A stretch of DNA of 51,174 bases from Ruminococcus sp. (GTDB lineage: Bacteria; Bacillota; Clostridia; Oscillospirales; Ruminococcaceae). This document shows positions 15,312 to 23,510 of the stretch, in pieces. The notes beneath the pieces are model-generated. The model worked only from the letters and a program-made list of their open reading frames with translations. It was not told the DNA's origin and ran no database searches. The stretch lies in the NCBI GenBank assembly GCA_015066805.1, contig SVNP01000016.1, positions 1 to 51,174 of the forward strand, written 5' to 3'. The first letter of the stretch is position 1. The number at the start of each line of letters is the position of its first letter. The translations under genes were made by a program, and so were the position numbers.

Positions 15312-16307
15312 ATGGATATTTCCAATCAGCAGCAGCCCGTTTCCGCAGGCTCCGTCATTTTCATGGATTCCGTACAGCCGCAGGAGGTCAGATGGCTTTG
15401 GTACCCCTACATCCCTCTGGGAAAAATCACCATACTGATGGGTGACCCCGGTGAGGGAAAATCTACCCTTGCACTGAATATTGCCGCAGCGGTTTCACGG
15501 GGGTTGGATTTCCCCGATCTGCATACTGTCCGTACACCGCCCCAGTTTGTATGCTATCAGAATGCCGAGGATGGTCTTGCTGATACCATCCGCCCAAGAC
15601 TGGATAAAGCAGGGGCAGATGCAAGCATGGTTCTTTGCCTGAATGAGGATACACAGGATGTATCTGTCATCAGCCATGGGTTAAAGGAGGTGATTGAAAA
15701 GCTGAAGCCCCGATTGGTGATTCTTGACCCTTTACAGGCATATCTGGGTGCAGATGTGGATATGCACCGTGCCAATGAGATCCGACCGGTGATGCATTAT
15801 CTGAGCAATCTTGCGGAGCAGCACGGCTGTGCCATTCTGCTCATCGGACATATGAACAAACGTTCTGATATGAAATCCTCTTACCGAGCTTTAGGCAGTA
15901 TTGATCTGACAGCAGCGGCACGTTCGGTACTGATCGTTGCACGGGATCCGCAGGCACCGGAGCATCGTGTGATCGCCCAGGTAAAGAATTCTCTTGCACC
16001 GGAGGGAGAACTGGTATCCTTTACCATTGATGAGGAAGGACATTTCCGGTTTGAGGGACCCTATGACATCACCGTAGACAAGCTTTTACAGGGCAGTGAA
16101 AATACCCGTCCCCGCAACCGTGCCTGTGAGCTGCTGCAGGAGTGGCTCACACAGCACGGCAGACTTTCCGTGGAAGAGATCATGGAGCTTGCAGATAGTG
16201 AGGGGATCAGCAAGCGAACGCTTAAGCGTGCGAAGTCGCAGCTTCCCATACAATCTGTGCGCAGCGGCGAAAAATGGTATTGGGAGCTATGCTCTCCCAT
16301 AACCTAA
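15312..16307 (+). CDS. RepA/AAA_25-type ATPase with C-terminal winged helix
   Basis: A 331-residue RecA-fold ATPase of the RepA/AAA_25 kind, related to plasmid and phage replicative helicases. Walker A is GDPGEGKST (44-52). Walker B is LVILDPL (135-141, D139), followed by a sensor segment ILLIGHMNK near 176-183. Residues about 265-320 look like a helix-turn-helix (LSVEEIMELADSEGISKRTLKRA). No primase or other replication gene is adjacent. AAAGGAG lies 7 bases before the ATG. The gene stands alone between near-perfect inverted repeats. It could be a relic or cargo of a mobile element, or a host-adapted DNA-binding ATPase; its activity is unknown. Confidence 0.85.
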   Translation: MDISNQQQPVSAGSVIFMDSVQPQEVRWLWYPYIPLGKITILMGDPGEGKSTLALNIAAAVSRGLDFPDLHTVRTPPQFVCYQNAEDGLADTIRPRLDKAGADASMVLCLNEDTQDVSVISHGLKEVIEKLKPRLVILDPLQAYLGADVDMHRANEIRPVMHYLSNLAEQHGCAILLIGHMNKRSDMKSSYRALGSIDLTAAARSVLIVARDPQAPEHRVIAQVKNSLAPEGELVSFTIDEEGHFRFEGPYDITVDKLLQGSENTRPRNRACELLQEWLTQHGRLSVEEIMELADSEGISKRTLKRAKSQLPIQSVRSGEKWYWELCSPIT

Positions 16308-16368
16308 GGGTGCCAAGGGTGCCAAGGGTGCCACTTTTTCTCCCTATGAAAAGTGGCACTCTTGGCAT
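16306..16368. repeat. Right inverted repeat of the ATPase element
   Basis: Inverted copy of 15068-15130, identical at 62 of 63 positions, with three 9-bp units against four on the left. It shares its first two bases with the ATPase stop codon (TAA). The internal hairpin may also end the ATPase transcript, though no T-run follows. Positions 16369-16431 show nothing further. Confidence 0.9.
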
Positions 16369-16431
16369 CCCCCCGAAAAAAACAGCACAGAGAACCCGAA
16401 CATTCCCTGCGCTGCCCCTCGAAATTCTGTT

Positions 16432-17325
16432 TTATTGTGTATCCCGTACCACCAATGCACGGCTGCCCATATCGGCGTATCGCTGCTCTACCAGCTCTCT
16501 GGACCACGATACCACCGTGCTGTTCTGCATGGGATCATTGAAATAATACTTCTCCGCATCATATCCCACCAGCACCAGACAATGCTCACGGGCAGGCCAG
16601 AAATACCATTCATCGGTCTGATTGCCCTCTGCATCCAGCAGATTCCAGCCGATGGCCTCATAGGTTTCCTTCATATACATAGTCGCCCAGACCATCACAG
16701 GGTCACCGTTTGGCAGATTGCTTTCCGCCAGCTCTGCCAGAGATTCCCCCTCCAGCGGAACCGCCGTTTTGCCTGCGGGGAGAAAATGATTCATCATCTT
16801 GCTCATCACAGGCGGAAAACATCCGAAGCTGGTTTCATCATAAGGGCTGCCGATAAAGGCATCATTGGGGTGATGTCCGTAGTTCTTGCCATCCGCCATG
16901 TAGGTGTATTTGGCATAGGTGTTGTCAATGATATCCGCAAGGGAGGGCTTGACCCCGTAATAATCCAGCACCATGCGTGCGCTGAACAGCTCACAGCCTG
17001 TGGGCAGTACGCCGTTCTGGGAATAATACGGCACCTCCAGCATCACGGAATCGGGTGGTGCGGCAGGCGTGGTGGTGGCAGTCGTAGTGGTGGTGGAGCT
17101 GTTTTCCGTCACAGACCCGTTGATATCGGCAGAAGTGGCTGCCGTTGTGGTCGTTGTTGTTGTAGATGTAGTTGTAGTGGTATGCTCTGCAACGGAATCC
17201 GCAGGGGGCTGATTCCCTGCACGGCTTACCGCCAGACCAATGCCCACCGCCAGCAGACAAACAGTCAGCAGCCCTACCGCAGCACCGGCAGAAAGGGGAA
17301 TGCGCTTTGCTTTGGAACGTTTCAT
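16432..17325 (-). CDS. Exported C39-family (peptidase_C39_2) cysteine peptidase
   Basis: A 297-residue membrane-anchored or secreted protein. A basic start (MKRSKAKR) and hydrophobic helix (residues 12-33) are followed by a Thr-rich linker (about 48-90) of the kind common in ruminococcal exported proteins. The papain-like C39_2 domain follows, with Cys in LPTGCELFS (C111), His in REHCLVLVGYD (H248) and Asp in NDP (D264). The substrate is unknown; the fold is used for cell-wall or bacteriocin-type cleavage. The ATG at 17325 has GGAGG 6 bases upstream; the in-frame TTG two codons earlier is too close to it. Confidence 0.85.
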   Translation of the reverse strand: MKRSKAKRIPLSAGAAVGLLTVCLLAVGIGLAVSRAGNQPPADSVAEHTTTTTSTTTTTTTAATSADINGSVTENSSTTTTTATTTPAAPPDSVMLEVPYYSQNGVLPTGCELFSARMVLDYYGVKPSLADIIDNTYAKYTYMADGKNYGHHPNDAFIGSPYDETSFGCFPPVMSKMMNHFLPAGKTAVPLEGESLAELAESNLPNGDPVMVWATMYMKETYEAIGWNLLDAEGNQTDEWYFWPAREHCLVLVGYDAEKYYFNDPMQNSTVVSWSRELVEQRYADMGSRALVVRDTQ

Positions 17326-17372
17326 AATCAACCTCCGCAGATGATGGACAGGTTTTTCATGCGTACCGTATC

Positions 17373-17401
17373 ATTGTACCCTATTTTCGCCGCAGAATCA
17401 A
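17373..17401 (-). promoter_or_regulatory. Promoter of the C39-like peptidase gene
   Basis: Minus strand TTGATT (17401-17396), 17-bp spacer, TACAAT (17378-17373). In the rest of the divergent gap (17402-17600) I see only a 9-bp inverted repeat, AAATCCGCA (17423-17431) with TGCGGATTT (17451-17459), and no gene. Confidence 0.7.
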
Positions 17402-17600
17402 GTCCTTTGCCAAAGATTTACGAAATCCGCACAAATATCCCTCCATTCTCTGCGGATTTCCCATACAAAACCCCATATATCCATGGGTATTCTGCACAAT
17501 GGGCAGGCAGGGGATTTGTATATTTCGCCGAAATCTCCCCCACCACAGAGAGAATCCCCCCTTTGCAGCGTCTATGATATGAAACCGCAGGGAAACAGGC

Positions 17601-17630
17601 TTGACAATCTGCCTGCGGATATGGTACCAT
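17601..17630 (+). promoter_or_regulatory. Promoter of the dockerin protein gene
   Basis: TTGACA (17601-17606), 18-bp spacer, TACCAT (17625-17630), 40 bp before the start codon. Confidence 0.65.
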
Positions 17631-17670
17631 GAAACCGATAAGCCTATCATTGATAAAGGAGGAATGAACC

Positions 17671-19584
17671 ATGCGTACAAACAGAATCCTTGCCGCCCTG
17701 ATGTCTGCGGCCATGCTGACCGCTGCGGCTGCTGCCATGCCCGTGCAGGCAGAATCTTCTGCCGCCCTGTATGGCCGTGAGGAAAGCTATCCGTCCGGTT
17801 TTTATCTCCAGAACATAAAAAACACCCTGTACCGGCAGGTGGATGCCTATATTGCCGATGGGGAAGTGCTTGCGGCTCTGGAGGGCTTTCGAGGGGAATC
17901 CGCCATGCTGTACTGTACGGAGGACACCCCCGATTACGGGTATTGGCTGCCCAATAACAAACGGATCCCCCTGACGGAGGTTTTTGTGGTGGATCAGCTT
18001 GGCAGCAGCGTTACTGCCGTCATCGGTGACTGTTACGGTGCGGATTTTTCCGTGGAGGCCATACAGGCTGTTGCCGAAGCCTGCTTTGATGACAGCTATC
18101 GGATCACCATAACCGAAAATGCGGAGAACGGGCAGATCACCTGTAAGGTGTGGGATGTGCAGTGCCGTGAGGAAATGATTGCTGCGGGTCAGTCCTTTTA
18201 TGAGGCACTGACGGCGGAATACACCCTGTATACCTGTGAATATCTGCTTTCCAGTCTGCGGATACATCGTATCTTCTGTGCGGGAGCCTTTTATGCTCTT
18301 GAGCAGTACCCCGATGCCAAGGCAGAGCTGGAAGCCTTTGCGGCAGCCTATGCCCCCGATTGGTATGTGGCGGAGTATGAAGGCTTTGTGCAGCTCACCC
18401 CCACCGATCATACCGTTGATAATGCGGGGCATCTTGCCATGGCAGCCGCCGTCCATGAGCAGCTCGGCTATGAAATGTACATCGAATCCCGCAACCGTTA
18501 TTACGGGTATAGCCTGCGTGATTCCAATACTTTGATTCATTACATCACCGAAAATGTGCAGCCCACAGAGCTTTCTGCCATGACCCTTTCGGATTATACC
18601 CTTTGGCAGGGCGATGACGCATTCCTCATCCGCCCCCAGGGTGCGGAAAATGTCCCCCTCTATGTCACCGATGCCTATATTGAAAAATTGGACGGCTCCA
18701 TGTATTCTTCCGCCAATCTGGTGGCAGGTGCCCCCACAGAGCATATCATCTCCAACGGCTGCATGACATATGCAGGTACCCCCTATGAGTCAGACAGCGT
18801 GACCATGAAAAGAATAGAGGACATCGCCCGTTCTATCTTTGATGATACCTATATCATCGAAAATGAAGCCGCTGGAGTGATCCCGCTTTGCAATCATCTG
18901 GTCATCCGTGACCCCCTGATGCGGGATGATATCACAGAAAAGGCCATGGCGCTGTGTAAGGCTCTGGCACAGGAGCATAATTTCCGCAGCATGACCTGCT
19001 GGGAGGGTGTCTTTTCTGTCACGGGGCTGCAGCCCTCTCAGGAAACCTGCCTGCCCGATTCCTTTGCGTCCTATCGCTACGAGGCCTTCCCCGATGCAGC
19101 GGAAGCCCTGACCGCCTTTGCGGAAGCCTACGCCCCCGATTGGTATGTGCGTGAGCTGACAGCACAGGATGCTTCCGGCGCATTGGTACCTGTGGGAGCC
19201 TATCTCTGCCCCAAAACCACCGATGCTCTGCGTCCCTACGGTACGGTATCGCAGCAGCTTGATATGGCACAGCTTGTGTATGAAACACTGGGCTATCGGG
19301 TAGCTGCCGTGGCAGGCCGCAACACTCCCTACTTGGAAGAAGCCGCCCACGATATTTCAGGTACCGTTGAGCGTACCTACGCAGGGGATGCGGATCTCAG
19401 CGGCAAGGTGGATACCACCGATGCCATCTCCGCCCTGCAATCCTATGTGGATGTGGACCTGCTGGGGAATGCCGGTGAACTGACCCAGCTCCGTCGGAAG
19501 TTGGTGGACTGCAACGGTGACGGTACCGTTACCCCCGAAGATGTTATAGATATTCTGAGGATCTACACGGCCGGGTTGGGCTGA
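17671..19584 (+). CDS. Secreted dockerin protein with a duplicated unknown module
   Basis: A 637-residue exported protein. The signal peptide is residues 1-27 (cleavage after PVQA). Two related modules follow, about 40-300 and 300-560; the segment DAKAELEAFAAAYAPDWYV near residue 214 matches DAAEALTAFAEAYAPDWYV near 475. FDDSYRITI is matched by FDDTYIIEN. The C-terminus (572-637) is a type I dockerin with two calcium loops (GDADLSGKVDTTDA and DCNGDGTVTPEDV). The dockerin should dock it to a cohesin scaffold on the cell surface. I recognise no catalytic domain. AAAGGAGG lies 7 bases before the ATG. Confidence 0.85.
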   Translation: MRTNRILAALMSAAMLTAAAAAMPVQAESSAALYGREESYPSGFYLQNIKNTLYRQVDAYIADGEVLAALEGFRGESAMLYCTEDTPDYGYWLPNNKRIPLTEVFVVDQLGSSVTAVIGDCYGADFSVEAIQAVAEACFDDSYRITITENAENGQITCKVWDVQCREEMIAAGQSFYEALTAEYTLYTCEYLLSSLRIHRIFCAGAFYALEQYPDAKAELEAFAAAYAPDWYVAEYEGFVQLTPTDHTVDNAGHLAMAAAVHEQLGYEMYIESRNRYYGYSLRDSNTLIHYITENVQPTELSAMTLSDYTLWQGDDAFLIRPQGAENVPLYVTDAYIEKLDGSMYSSANLVAGAPTEHIISNGCMTYAGTPYESDSVTMKRIEDIARSIFDDTYIIENEAAGVIPLCNHLVIRDPLMRDDITEKAMALCKALAQEHNFRSMTCWEGVFSVTGLQPSQETCLPDSFASYRYEAFPDAAEALTAFAEAYAPDWYVRELTAQDASGALVPVGAYLCPKTTDALRPYGTVSQQLDMAQLVYETLGYRVAAVAGRNTPYLEEAAHDISGTVERTYAGDADLSGKVDTTDAISALQSYVDVDLLGNAGELTQLRRKLVDCNGDGTVTPEDVIDILRIYTAGLG

Positions 19585-19598
19585 CGGCGATCCTTCTG

Positions 19599-19628
19599 CC
19601 GCCCCTGTATCTGCAGGGGCGGTTTTTC
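19599..19628 (+). terminator. Intrinsic terminator after the dockerin gene
   Basis: CCGCCCCTG pairs perfectly with CAGGGGCGG around a 6-base loop; TTTTTC follows. Confidence 0.95.
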
Positions 19629-19672
19629 TTTGCAGAAAAGCCTCATACCGCAGAACTTTCGTTCTGAAAGGC

Positions 19673-19701
19673 TTTACTTTTTGAATTTCCTGTGGTATAA
19701 T
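19673..19701 (+). promoter_or_regulatory. Promoter of the YfhO-NUDIX genes
   Basis: TTTACT (19673-19678), 17-bp spacer, TATAAT (19696-19701), 69 bp before the YfhO start. Confidence 0.7.
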
Positions 19702-19770
19702 AGATGTGATTATGCTGAGGCAGTGTTTGTATTTGCTGTCTTACCCAAACCCCATGGAGGCCGTTTTCCT

Positions 19771-22269
19771 ATGAAGCTGAAGAATCCATTTTCCCCGTGC
19801 CGTCTGGCAGATGACCGACGGGAGCCCTATCTGCAGATCTTTCTGCTGAGCTTCGGCATCCTGTTTCTGAGCATTCTGCCCATTATGATTTTTACAGGCG
19901 GCTACTTTATATATTACGGTGATTTCAATTCCCAGCAGATCCCCTTTTACAATCTTGCCCACAATGCAGCGCAAAACGGAGCCTTCGGCTGGAACTGGCA
20001 TACCGATCTGGGAGCAAACTTCATCGGCTCGTATTCGTTCTACCTGCTGGGCAGCCCCTTTTTCTGGGTCACGCTGTTGTTCCCCACAGGAGCAGTCAGC
20101 TATCTCATGCCCTATCTTCTGGCACTGAAGCACGCTGTTGCCGCCCTGACAGGCTATGCCTTCATCCGCCGCTTTGTGCGGGACAGACAAGCATCCTTCA
20201 TCGGCGCGCTGCTGTATGCCTATTCGGGCTTCCAGCTGTTCAACATTTTCTTCAATCATTTTCAGGATGTAACAGCCTTTTTTCCGCTGCTGCTCATTGC
20301 CCTGGAGGAGAGAGTCAACAATGACCGCCGCGGTCTGTTTGCCGTAACCGCAGGCTTTATGGCTGTGCTGAATTATTATTTCTTCACAGGCCAGGTGGTC
20401 TTTGTGCTGCTGTATTTCATCCTGCGCTGCCCCTGCAAGGATTTCCATGTAGATCTGCGGAAATTCTTCAGCATCGCCCTGGAATCCGTCATCGGCGTGC
20501 TGCTGGCGGGCTTTATGCTGCTGCCCTCTGCGCTGGCGATTTTGACCAACAACCGTGTGGATACCCGCCTGTACGGCATGGATATGGTCGCCTACAGTGA
20601 CCGTACCCGTGTGCTGCGTATCATCCAGAGCTTTTTCATGATCCCCGATGTACCCGCACGCCCCAATCTCATGCCCACGGAATACGCAAAATGGGCATCC
20701 ATCGGCGGATATCTGCCGCTGTTCTCCATGACAGGCGTGCTGTCCTTCATGGCATCCAAGAGAAAGCACTGGGCAACACGGCTGACAGCCGTCTGCATGA
20801 TCTGCGCCATGTTCCCGATTCTGAACAGTGCGTTCTATACGTTTAACAGCTCCTATTATGCCCGCTGGTACTATATGCCCGTTCTCATTATGGCCATGAT
20901 GACCGCCTATGTGCTGGATAACCCCACCATCCGTACCAAGGGCAGTGTCATTGTCTGCGGATGGGTGCTGGCAGGCTGCGGTGTCATTGCCTGCCTGCCC
21001 ACCAAGAACAAGGAAGGCGATACCGAGTGGTTTTCCTTCCCCGAATATCCCTGGTACTTCTGGCTGGTGCTGCTGCTGTGCGTCATGATGCTTGTGGGTG
21101 CGGCATTGCTGCTGCGCCGCCGTGAAAAAGGCAGGCCCTTCATGAATACAGCCCTGTGGGCATCGGTGGTATCCTGCGTGGTATGTACCGTTACGGTGAT
21201 CTATTTTGGCGTGGGGCTTGGCATTTACCCCAGCTATTATGTGAATTACGCCATCAAGGGCGGCAAGGAGATCCATCTGGAGGAGGAGGAAAACCAGTTC
21301 TTCCGTGTGGATATCTCCGAGAATTACGATAATTACCCCATGCTGTGGGGATATCCCTCCATGCGCTGCTTCCACAGCATCGTGCCCACCTCCGTCATGG
21401 ATTTTTACAGTGCCGTGGGCATTACCCGAGATGTTGCCTCCCGTGCGGAAACAAGCAGCTTCCCCCTGCGTGCCCTGTTTAACGTAAAGTATTATTTTGA
21501 TAAGGTCTACACCGACGAAGCCGACACCTATACCTATGAATCCGAGCTGCCCGGCTTTGAATATCTGGAAAAGCAGAACGGCTTTTACGTCTACGAGAAC
21601 AAGTATTATGTCCCCATGGGCGTTGCCTATGATTACTGCATCGACGAAGCAGACCTGAACAAAACCACCGCCCTTACCCGCCAGAAGATCATGCTGAAGG
21701 CACTGGGTATGGATTTCACTCAGATGTACAAGTACAGAGATGTGCTGACAGAGATCCCCGAAACGGAAAAATACAGCATGGATGAAGCGGAATACCTTGC
21801 CACCTGCGAAAAAATGGCAGGGCAGTCCTGTGACAGCTTCACCTATGATTCCTACGGCTTTACCGCCACCATTTCACTGGATTCCCCCAAACTGGTGTTC
21901 TTCAGCGTGCCCTATGAGGACGGCTGGAGCGCAACGGTCAACGGCAAGCCCGTGGATGTGGAAAAGGTCAACTACGGCTTTATGGCAGTGCTGTGCCAGG
22001 CAGGGGACAACGTCATCCAATTTGATTATGAAACCCCCGGTCTGGCATACGGCTTCCGCATGACCATCAGCGGCCTGCTGCTGCTGGCAGTGTATCTGCT
22101 GTGGGCAAATTGGAAATTCCGCGGCATGCGCCCCAAGACCTGCCGCCATACCCACTGCTACGATTATGCTTCCGTTCATCCCATGCCGGAGCATCGGCTG
22201 TATCTGGAATACGCAGCCCACCGTCACGATGCGGCGGAAGAAGCCCCAAAACAACCAACAAAGGAGTGA
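19771..22269 (+). CDS. YfhO-family polytopic membrane protein
   Basis: An 832-residue membrane protein of the YfhO family, which has a GT-C-like fold. Some members glycosylate lipoteichoic acid with a lipid-linked sugar. About a dozen membrane helices fill residues 20-520. An extracellular beta-rich domain (about 520-760) and a last helix near 770 follow. The early loop QQIPFYNLAHNAAQNG and the WHTDLGANFIGSYSF stretch fit the family. The C-terminal tail is His-rich (CRHTHCYDY, AAHRHD). The ATG at 19771 has GGAGG 10 bases upstream. The sugar donor and acceptor here are unknown. Confidence 0.88.
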   Translation: MKLKNPFSPCRLADDRREPYLQIFLLSFGILFLSILPIMIFTGGYFIYYGDFNSQQIPFYNLAHNAAQNGAFGWNWHTDLGANFIGSYSFYLLGSPFFWVTLLFPTGAVSYLMPYLLALKHAVAALTGYAFIRRFVRDRQASFIGALLYAYSGFQLFNIFFNHFQDVTAFFPLLLIALEERVNNDRRGLFAVTAGFMAVLNYYFFTGQVVFVLLYFILRCPCKDFHVDLRKFFSIALESVIGVLLAGFMLLPSALAILTNNRVDTRLYGMDMVAYSDRTRVLRIIQSFFMIPDVPARPNLMPTEYAKWASIGGYLPLFSMTGVLSFMASKRKHWATRLTAVCMICAMFPILNSAFYTFNSSYYARWYYMPVLIMAMMTAYVLDNPTIRTKGSVIVCGWVLAGCGVIACLPTKNKEGDTEWFSFPEYPWYFWLVLLLCVMMLVGAALLLRRREKGRPFMNTALWASVVSCVVCTVTVIYFGVGLGIYPSYYVNYAIKGGKEIHLEEEENQFFRVDISENYDNYPMLWGYPSMRCFHSIVPTSVMDFYSAVGITRDVASRAETSSFPLRALFNVKYYFDKVYTDEADTYTYESELPGFEYLEKQNGFYVYENKYYVPMGVAYDYCIDEADLNKTTALTRQKIMLKALGMDFTQMYKYRDVLTEIPETEKYSMDEAEYLATCEKMAGQSCDSFTYDSYGFTATISLDSPKLVFFSVPYEDGWSATVNGKPVDVEKVNYGFMAVLCQAGDNVIQFDYETPGLAYGFRMTISGLLLLAVYLLWANWKFRGMRPKTCRHTHCYDYASVHPMPEHRLYLEYAAHRHDAAEEAPKQPTKE

Positions 22270-22275
22270 CCCCCC

Positions 22276-22899
22276 ATGGAACATATTCACGATTGTACAA
22301 GCTGTACCGGCAATTGCCATAGCTGCGGCGGCTGCGGTGAGCCTGCACAAAACGCAGGCCATCTGCAGGAAACACAGCTTGCTACCGAAACCATCTATGA
22401 CGGCCGTATTCTGCGTGTGACCAACGATACGGTGCGGCTGGAAAACGGCAAGACCGCCCCCCGTGAGGTCATCCATCATCCGGGGGGAGCCTGCATCGTC
22501 CCCCTGACCGATTCCCTGGAGGTGCTGATGGTGCGGCAGTTCCGCTACCCTCATAACGAGATCACGCTGGAGATCCCCGCAGGCAAGCTGGAATACGGTG
22601 AGGACCCCAAGACCTGCGCCATCCGTGAGCTGAAGGAGGAGGTAGGTGCCACCGCCGCACAGGTGTATTCTCTGGGCTGCCTGTACCCCACCCCCGCCTA
22701 CGATAAGGAAGTCATCCATATGTATCTGGCAACAGGGCTGCAGTTTGCAGAGCAGACCCCCGATGAGGATGAGTTCCTGGATGTGGTAAAGCTGCCGCTG
22801 GCAAAGGTCGTTGATATGATCATGGACAATAAGCTGCCCGATGCCAAAACCCAGATCGCATTGCTGAAAACCGTGCAGATGATGTCCACAAGCGGTTGA
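22276..22899 (+). CDS. NUDIX hydrolase (ADP-ribose pyrophosphatase type) with Cys-rich N-terminus
   Basis: A 207-residue NUDIX enzyme, probably cleaving ADP-ribose or a similar nucleotide sugar. The NUDIX box is complete at residues 103-125: G103, E109, R117, E118, E121, E122 and G124. The preceding REVIHHPGGACIVPL and the FRYPHNEITLEIPAGK stretch match ADP-ribose pyrophosphatases. The first 21 residues are an extra Cys-rich segment (C7, C10, C14, C17, C20) that could bind a metal or cluster. It starts 6 bp after the YfhO stop, so the two are probably co-transcribed. AAGGAG overlaps the end of YfhO. Confidence 0.92.
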   Translation: MEHIHDCTSCTGNCHSCGGCGEPAQNAGHLQETQLATETIYDGRILRVTNDTVRLENGKTAPREVIHHPGGACIVPLTDSLEVLMVRQFRYPHNEITLEIPAGKLEYGEDPKTCAIRELKEEVGATAAQVYSLGCLYPTPAYDKEVIHMYLATGLQFAEQTPDEDEFLDVVKLPLAKVVDMIMDNKLPDAKTQIALLKTVQMMSTSG

Positions 22900-22916
22900 A
22901 AAAGCCCCGTGCAGAC

Positions 22917-22949
22917 AAAAAAACGCCCGAAGAAACAAGCCTTCGGGCG
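22917..22949 (-). terminator. Intrinsic terminator of spoVG
   Basis: On the minus strand CGCCCGAAG pairs perfectly with CTTCGGGCG around an 8-base loop, followed by seven Ts. Its stem may also stop the convergent NUDIX transcript. Confidence 0.92.
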
Positions 22950-22971
22950 GAGAATATGATTCAAAAGCCGC

Positions 22972-23277
22972 TTACAGAGCCGGCTCCTGTGCCACAGGCA
23001 GCTCGTCCTCCAGAGCCTGCAGCGCAAGCTGCTTTTCGTAAGCCTCCAGAATGCGGCTTTCCAGAAAATGCCGTGCTTCGGGAGAAATGGGATGTACCAC
23101 ATCACGAAATACACCGGATTCATCCTTGCGGCTGGGCATTGCCACAAACAAACGCTCCTCGCCCTGCACCACCTTGATGTCGTGGATGGCGACCATCTGG
23201 TCCAGTGTGATGGAAACGATGGCCCGCAGACGGCCCTCACTCATCATTTTGCGAATTTTCAGATCTGTGATTTCCAT
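22972..23277 (-). CDS. spoVG: SpoVG regulatory protein
   Basis: A 101-residue SpoVG, a small nucleic-acid-binding regulator; in Bacillus it affects septation and sporulation, and in other Firmicutes virulence and cell-wall genes. MEITDLKIRKM, VSITLDQMVAIHDIKVV and FRDVVHPISPEAR are diagnostic. The start is the ATG at 23277, with AAAGGAAG 10 bases upstream; the longer in-frame extension has no family similarity. It is monocistronic with a strong terminator, and divergent from murC. I found no convincing promoter in the 233-bp gap. Confidence 0.96.
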   Translation of the reverse strand: MEITDLKIRKMMSEGRLRAIVSITLDQMVAIHDIKVVQGEERLFVAMPSRKDESGVFRDVVHPISPEARHFLESRILEAYEKQLALQALEDELPVAQEPAL

Positions 23278-23510
23278 AAAACATACGCTTCCTTTCCCTG
23301 TTGCGTGCGTCAGGCAGTTTTGGAATGCTGCCTTGCTGCTTATTTGCCGTATCATCGGCATATACTACCATTATGACCCGAAGCCTTCGGGAATATACCC
23401 TGCGGAATCAAGAGCCGCGCACTCCGCTTCCCTTATGGTATCAGAGGGGATTATAACACGGGATTGTGTTCGTTTTGTGAAGATTGCAAGACAGAAAGGG
23501 AACTTATTTT

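Larger units (their letters stand above)
15068..16368. mobile_element. Putative single-gene element bounded by 63-bp inverted repeats
   Basis: A 1.3-kb unit made of the left repeat, a 180-bp promoter region, one AAA ATPase gene and the right repeat, which begins at the gene's stop codon. No transposase, recombinase or clear target duplication is present. It is therefore unclear whether the unit moves or the repeats are simply paired hairpins. Immediately left lie the 40-bp direct repeats and the 78-bp palindrome. Confidence 0.45.

Noticed and set aside
14995-15438. 147-codon plus-strand reading frame with a repeating Trp-His-Pro pattern
   Set aside because: It arises from translating the 9-bp tandem repeat, has no ribosome binding site, and overlaps the true ATPase start in another frame.
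15068-16368. Insertion sequence with transposase
   Set aside because: The only gene is an AAA ATPase; no DDE, HUH or serine recombinase motif is present and no target duplication is evident, so it is reported only as a putative element.
23440-23470. Overlapping TATAAT-like boxes in the spoVG-murC gap as promoters
   Set aside because: TATAAC on the plus strand and TATAAT on the minus strand are present, but neither has a -35 box at 16-18 bp that I could accept.
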